The translations under genes were made by a program, and so were the position numbers. From positions 1 through 9,377 of the forward strand of contig CAYQPF010000177.1 in the NCBI GenBank assembly GCA_964419225.1: a stretch of DNA of 9,377 nt. The letters are read 5' to 3'. This stretch comes from CAYQPF01 sp964419225 (lineage in GTDB: Bacteria; Cloacimonadota; Cloacimonadia; Cloacimonadales; CAYQPF01). Every line of letters starts with the position of its first letter. Position 1 is the stretch's first letter. The notes beneath the pieces are model-generated. The model was not told where the DNA came from. It did no database searches and saw only the letters and a list, made by a program, of their open reading frames with translations. Shown here piece by piece: positions 6,567 to 9,377 of the stretch.

Positions 6567-6598
6567 CTAACAACTAACAATTAACAACTAACAACTAC
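6567..6598. repeat. Heptad tandem tract B, overlapping the end of psuG
   Basis: Units are CTAACAA, CTAACAA, TTAACAA, CTAACAA, then a partial CTAC. Pyrimidine-rich CTTCCCTTCTCCCACA comes before it, as for tract A. The psuG stop (6588-6590) and its last codons lie inside the tract. Confidence 0.85.
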
Positions 6599-7517
6599 TC
6601 AACGCCACCGCTATCTTTGCTCCTAATTCTGCATTGCTCTTGATCAAGGCTATATTCGTTTCCAGACTCTGTTTCTTCGTAACTTTTTGCAAATAATCCA
6701 GCAGGAAGGGTGTGATTTCTTTACCTTTAATATGCTTTGCCTCTGCTGCTTTGATCGCTTCTGTGATCAGGATATTCATCTCATTGAAATCGAGTGAGAA
6801 TTCTTCTGGCAGGGGATTGGTGATCAATACGGCACCCTCTAAACCTAATTTAGCTTTGGTACTGATTACTCCGGCTATCTCTTCCGGGCTGTCGGCTCTG
6901 TAGAGTAACTTAATATTACTTTCACGGGAGTAAAATGCCGGGAGATAATCTGTTTGATACCCGATCACAGGCACACCGAAAGTTTCCAGATATTCCATAG
7001 TCTTTTCCAGATCAAGAATTGCCTTTGCACCAGCACAGACTACAGCGACATTCGTCTTGGCCAGTTCCTGCAGATCTGCAGATACATCAAAGGTCTCAGA
7101 AGCTCCTTTATGTACTCCGCCTATACCACCTGTCACAAAAAGCTTAATACCAGCCAGATCGGCACAGATCATGGTTGCGGCTACAGTTGTTGAAGCATTC
7201 AGTTTTCTGTTTATTATTATCGGGATATCCATCCTGCTGGCTTTCAAGATATCCTTACTATGTGCCAGGAATTCCATATCATCGGTAGTTAATCCAACGT
7301 GGATCTTTCCGCCGAGAATGGCAATTGTCGCAGGTATGGCACCATTATCCAGAACAACTTGTTCCACTTCCAGAGCAGTCTTCACATTCTCGGGATAAGG
7401 CATCCCGTGTGAAATAATCGTTGATTCCAGGGCCACAACAGGTTTATTATTCTTGATCGCTTCTGCTATATCTGCTCTGATCACCATTATATCTTTTATA
7501 AATTCTCTATCTCTCAT
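6588..7517 (-). CDS. psuG: Pseudouridine-5'-phosphate glycosidase
   Basis: PsuG cleaves the C-C glycosidic bond of pseudouridine 5'-phosphate to uracil and ribose 5-phosphate in the cytoplasm, the second step of pseudouridine salvage. The 309-residue product has the expected family length. Signature stretches are PVVALESTIISHGMPYP (27-42), LFVTGGIGGVHKGA (126-139), SADL (146-149), VVCAGAKAILDL (159-170) and VLITNPLPEEF near 240. E31, K92, D148 and K165 match the active-site residues known for the E. coli enzyme, K165 being the lysine expected to form a Schiff base with the opened ribose. The ATG at 7517 is chosen because GGGGG with flanking purines lies just upstream (7522-7526). An in-frame GTG at 7544 would add residues encoded by a repeat. 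No psuK kinase gene lies in the window. The last residues (SSC) and the stop are encoded by a heptad tract. The gene follows the dehydratase-type gene by about 41 bases. Confidence 0.95.
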   Translation of the reverse strand: MRDREFIKDIMVIRADIAEAIKNNKPVVALESTIISHGMPYPENVKTALEVEQVVLDNGAIPATIAILGGKIHVGLTTDDMEFLAHSKDILKASRMDIPIIINRKLNASTTVAATMICADLAGIKLFVTGGIGGVHKGASETFDVSADLQELAKTNVAVVCAGAKAILDLEKTMEYLETFGVPVIGYQTDYLPAFYSRESNIKLLYRADSPEEIAGVISTKAKLGLEGAVLITNPLPEEFSLDFNEMNILITEAIKAAEAKHIKGKEITPFLLDYLQKVTKKQSLETNIALIKSNAELGAKIAVALSSC

Positions 7518-7521
7518 CCTC

Positions 7522-7526
7522 TCCCC
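7522..7526 (-). promoter_or_regulatory. Purine-rich ribosome binding site of psuG
   Basis: The minus strand reads AAGGGGGAGAGG directly before the ATG at 7517. This is a strong purine-rich site that supports this start over the GTG at 7544, which lies inside a repeat. Confidence 0.6.
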
Positions 7527-7529
7527 CTT

Positions 7530-7560
7530 CTGCCTACTGCCCACTGCCTACTGCCCACTC
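7530..7560. repeat. Heptad tandem tract C between the dehydratase-type gene and psuG
   Basis: Units are CTGCCTA, CTGCCCA, CTGCCTA, CTGCCCA, then a partial CTC, again after a pyrimidine-rich run (CTCATCCTCTCCCCCTT). It has the same unit length, phase and copy number as tracts A and B but a different base composition. It fills almost the whole gap between the dehydratase-type stop (7559-7561) and the psuG ribosome binding site. On the mRNA it reads as GGGCAGU/AGGCAGU words. Confidence 0.85.
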
Positions 7561-8533
7561 ATCTATACACCAACATATCCCGAAAACTCTCCAGCCTTAG
7601 CTTTGTCCGTCCGCCCAATGCTCCCGGCTTATCGCCTTCAATTGTTAAAAACGGCAAGGTAATATTTTCTTTTATAAGCAAACTATCTATTTGTCTGTGA
7701 CAAAAGGATTGGACATAATTTATGATCCCGTCCAATTTCCGTTTATCGATTTCCCGGCAAATGTCTTCCATTCTCTCATAAACAGAATAAGGATAGGTAA
7801 ATGCCAGATACTGTTCTACGATGTTTTCCTTTAAACAGGGCATGGCAAACTGTCTTTGCACTTCGTTAAAAACAATATTTACACCAATTTTCAGGAGATA
7901 TTCATACAAATCTGTAATAATAGGAGGCACTCCAATGTAACCAAAACGAAAACGGACATTCAGTGGCTCTCTTTCTTTCACTTGTAGTAAAAAATTATCA
8001 AGTTCTTTGGCAAACTTCTCTGGGTTACCATTGAAATCGGAAGCCGAGATCTGCCAAAGATGGTTTTCGAAGCCGGTGACTTTGTTTTCTTTCCAGGTCA
8101 GTTCATCCAGTTCGACCAACTTCCTACGGATATGATCAAAATTTTTCTTAATCTCTTCCACCTGTTTCCTGGTAACCCCGAAATATGCTTCAAGTTTGGC
8201 AATTTCTTTATCGAGAAAATGGTAGTCAGAACCGTAAGGATAGGAAAATGCCAGAATTTCTATCTCAGCCCTTTTTATCAGGCTCATCAGAGAATGGGTA
8301 TTGGAACAATCGCCTTGCACCACACCCAGAAAGATATCAGGTTTTTCTGCCTTGGTTATGGCATACAACCCTTTGATCCAGGAACAGACATTTCGCGGTA
8401 AACCTTCCTGTTCTGCAATATCAACAGCATTAGCGAAGTCACTGGTGATAAAGATATTATTCAGATCAACAGGCACATGTCCTGCTGCATAAACAACTTC
8501 CATGGGAAAAGTGGTTGTAAAACCTACTTTCAT
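7559..8533 (-). CDS. 2-hydroxyacyl-CoA dehydratase D-component family protein
   Basis: This 324-residue protein belongs to the HgdB/FldC/BcrB-type family, whose members bind iron-sulfur clusters and carry out ATP-driven radical dehydration or difficult reductions. It opens with VGFTTTFPMEVVYAAGHVPVDL, the family's usual start. Candidate cluster-ligand cysteines are C50 (RNVCSW), C76 (VQGDCSNT) and C278 (QSFCHRQ), and C233 and C259 are also present. The C-terminus has the expected LTIEGD...GGRTKLRLESF ending. Enzymes of this family normally work as two related subunits with a separate ATPase activator; neither a second subunit nor an activator is in the window. It may therefore act alone, like the double-cubane-cluster proteins or YjiM-type homologues, or have distant partners. 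The ATG overlaps the ABC-F stop (ATGA, 8530-8533), pointing to one transcript. The substrate is unknown. Confidence 0.85.
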   Translation of the reverse strand: MKVGFTTTFPMEVVYAAGHVPVDLNNIFITSDFANAVDIAEQEGLPRNVCSWIKGLYAITKAEKPDIFLGVVQGDCSNTHSLMSLIKRAEIEILAFSYPYGSDYHFLDKEIAKLEAYFGVTRKQVEEIKKNFDHIRRKLVELDELTWKENKVTGFENHLWQISASDFNGNPEKFAKELDNFLLQVKEREPLNVRFRFGYIGVPPIITDLYEYLLKIGVNIVFNEVQRQFAMPCLKENIVEQYLAFTYPYSVYERMEDICREIDKRKLDGIINYVQSFCHRQIDSLLIKENITLPFLTIEGDKPGALGGRTKLRLESFRDMLVYR

Positions 8534-9377
8534 ATACTCAATTCCAGATATTTATCTTCTAACTCAATAATTTCGTTCCTGATCGACTGAATTTCTTCTT
8601 CCAATGCCTGCACAGCCAGCCTTATCTCCTTTACTTTTTCGGCATCACTGTAAGTATCAGGATCAGAAAACTTCGCCTGCCACTGCAGAATCATTTCTGT
8701 TTTTTTATCTATCAATTTCTCTTTTGCCGTAATTTCATTCGTTAATTTATCCAATAGTAAGGGATTGGTCCTTTTAACTCTTTCTTTTTCATATACAGGT
8801 TTGACCTTCTTCTCGTCATTTGTATCTTTGAAGCCTTTGGCAAAGAGCTCTTCAATGTCTTCAGATGTTTCCTGAATATTGTTATTTTTGAAGATCCAGA
8901 GCTTACTGGCTACTCTTTTGATGAAATATCTGTCATGTGAAACAAAGATTATCGTACCCTCAAAGTTCAATAAAGCTTCTTCCAAGGCATTAACTGTCGG
9001 CAAGTCCAAATGGTTGGTTGGCTCATCCAGGATCAGGAAATTCGGTTTTTCATGGATCAGCAGAGCCAGATATAATCTCGCTTTTTCTCCACCACTCAAG
9101 GATCCCACAATTTTATCGACTTCATCATCCCTGAAACTGAAGCGGGCCAAATAACCCAGGACATAACCGATTGGTTCCCCGGGCACTAACTCCCAGATCG
9201 TATCCAAAACTGTTTTATCTGCATCCAGATTAACATGTTCCTGATCATAATAACCTATTCTCAGGCTTGCTCCTAACTTGGCTTTTCCGGCTAAAGGTTC
9301 CATTTCCTGATTCAGGATCTTAAGCAAAGTCGTCTTGCCACAGCCATTCTTACCCATGACAGCCACTCTGTCCCTGT
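8530..9377 (-). CDS. ABC-F family ATPase, C-terminal part (5' end outside window)
   Basis: ABC-F proteins are soluble twin-ATPase proteins that act on the ribosome or in DNA metabolism and are not transporters. The frame is open to the right edge (RDRVAVMGKNG...), so the GTG at 9366 is internal and the gene starts outside. In the 281 visible residues: Walker A GKNGCGKT (8-15), Q-loop YYDQEH with Gln45, signature LSGGEKAR (93-100), Walker B LILDEPTNHLD (114-124) and H-loop SHDRYF (147-152). A charged linker follows (about 173-203), then a heptad-patterned Lys/Glu-rich coiled coil (about 208-278) up to the C-terminus. This order, with a terminal coiled coil after the last ATPase domain, is that of Uup-like members, so the first ATPase domain should lie beyond the window. 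Walker A has Cys where Ala or Ser is usual, with no expected effect. It overlaps the next gene by ATGA. Confidence 0.93.
   Translation of the reverse strand, partial: RDRVAVMGKNGCGKTTLLKILNQEMEPLAGKAKLGASLRIGYYDQEHVNLDADKTVLDTIWELVPGEPIGYVLGYLARFSFRDDEVDKIVGSLSGGEKARLYLALLIHEKPNFLILDEPTNHLDLPTVNALEEALLNFEGTIIFVSHDRYFIKRVASKLWIFKNNNIQETSEDIEELFAKGFKDTNDEKKVKPVYEKERVKRTNPLLLDKLTNEITAKEKLIDKKTEMILQWQAKFSDPDTYSDAEKVKEIRLAVQALEEEIQSIRNEIIELEDKYLELSI

Noticed and set aside
7057..7398. Plus-strand open frame of 113 codons
   Set aside because: It is the antisense shadow of psuG, whose active-site motifs are intact on the other strand.
7518..7544. GTG start at 7544 giving psuG nine more residues
   Set aside because: Those codons fall in the heptad tract and the ribosome binding site, and the ATG at 7517 matches the family's usual start and length.

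Overview
The window looks like a piece of chromosome from an uncultured, moderately AT-rich, probably anaerobic bacterium. The degenerate short-period repeats between genes, the two glycosyltransferases, the 2-hydroxyacyl-CoA dehydratase-type protein and PsuG would fit a Cloacimonadota-like or related candidate lineage. This placement is an inference from style and general recollection; no marker gene here settles it.

Layout. On the plus strand (1-1823), the 3' part of a tRNA-dihydrouridine synthase gene is followed 3 bases later by a TPR-repeat protein gene. Everything else is on the minus strand. Read in the direction of transcription from the right edge, it starts with the C-terminal half of an ABC-F ATPase, overlapping by ATGA with a 2-hydroxyacyl-CoA dehydratase D-component-type protein, then psuG (pseudouridine-5'-phosphate glycosidase). 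After a short gap comes a very AT-rich pair of overlapping genes, a small signal-anchored protein and a seven-helix membrane protein, neither of which I recognise. A 0.7-kb gap without intact genes follows, and then a GT2/GT4 glycosyltransferase pair joined by an ATGA overlap, which converges on the TPR gene.

The most unusual material is between the genes. Six short degenerate tandem tracts each contain about four units: three have 7-bp units of the form CTNNNNA (4059-4086, 6567-6594, 7530-7557), two have 10-bp GTCCGTGTAA-like units (4175-4214, 4414-4453) and one has 9-10-bp ATCNGNG-like units (4296-4332). One heptad tract supplies the last codons and stop of psuG, and another lies directly upstream of the psuG ribosome binding site. 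The same 0.7-kb gap holds a relic of a type IV prepilin N-terminus on the minus strand (4565-4641), with one missing base and an in-frame stop. I see no tRNA, rRNA, CRISPR array, intact insertion sequence or defence system.

How the genes work together: GT2 and GT4 probably act in one surface-polysaccharide or glycoconjugate pathway. The ABC-F, dehydratase-type and PsuG genes may be co-transcribed, but they belong to unrelated processes (ribosome-associated ATPase, radical or iron-sulfur chemistry, modified-nucleoside salvage). The two AT-rich membrane genes probably form a functional unit of their own, possibly a later arrival.
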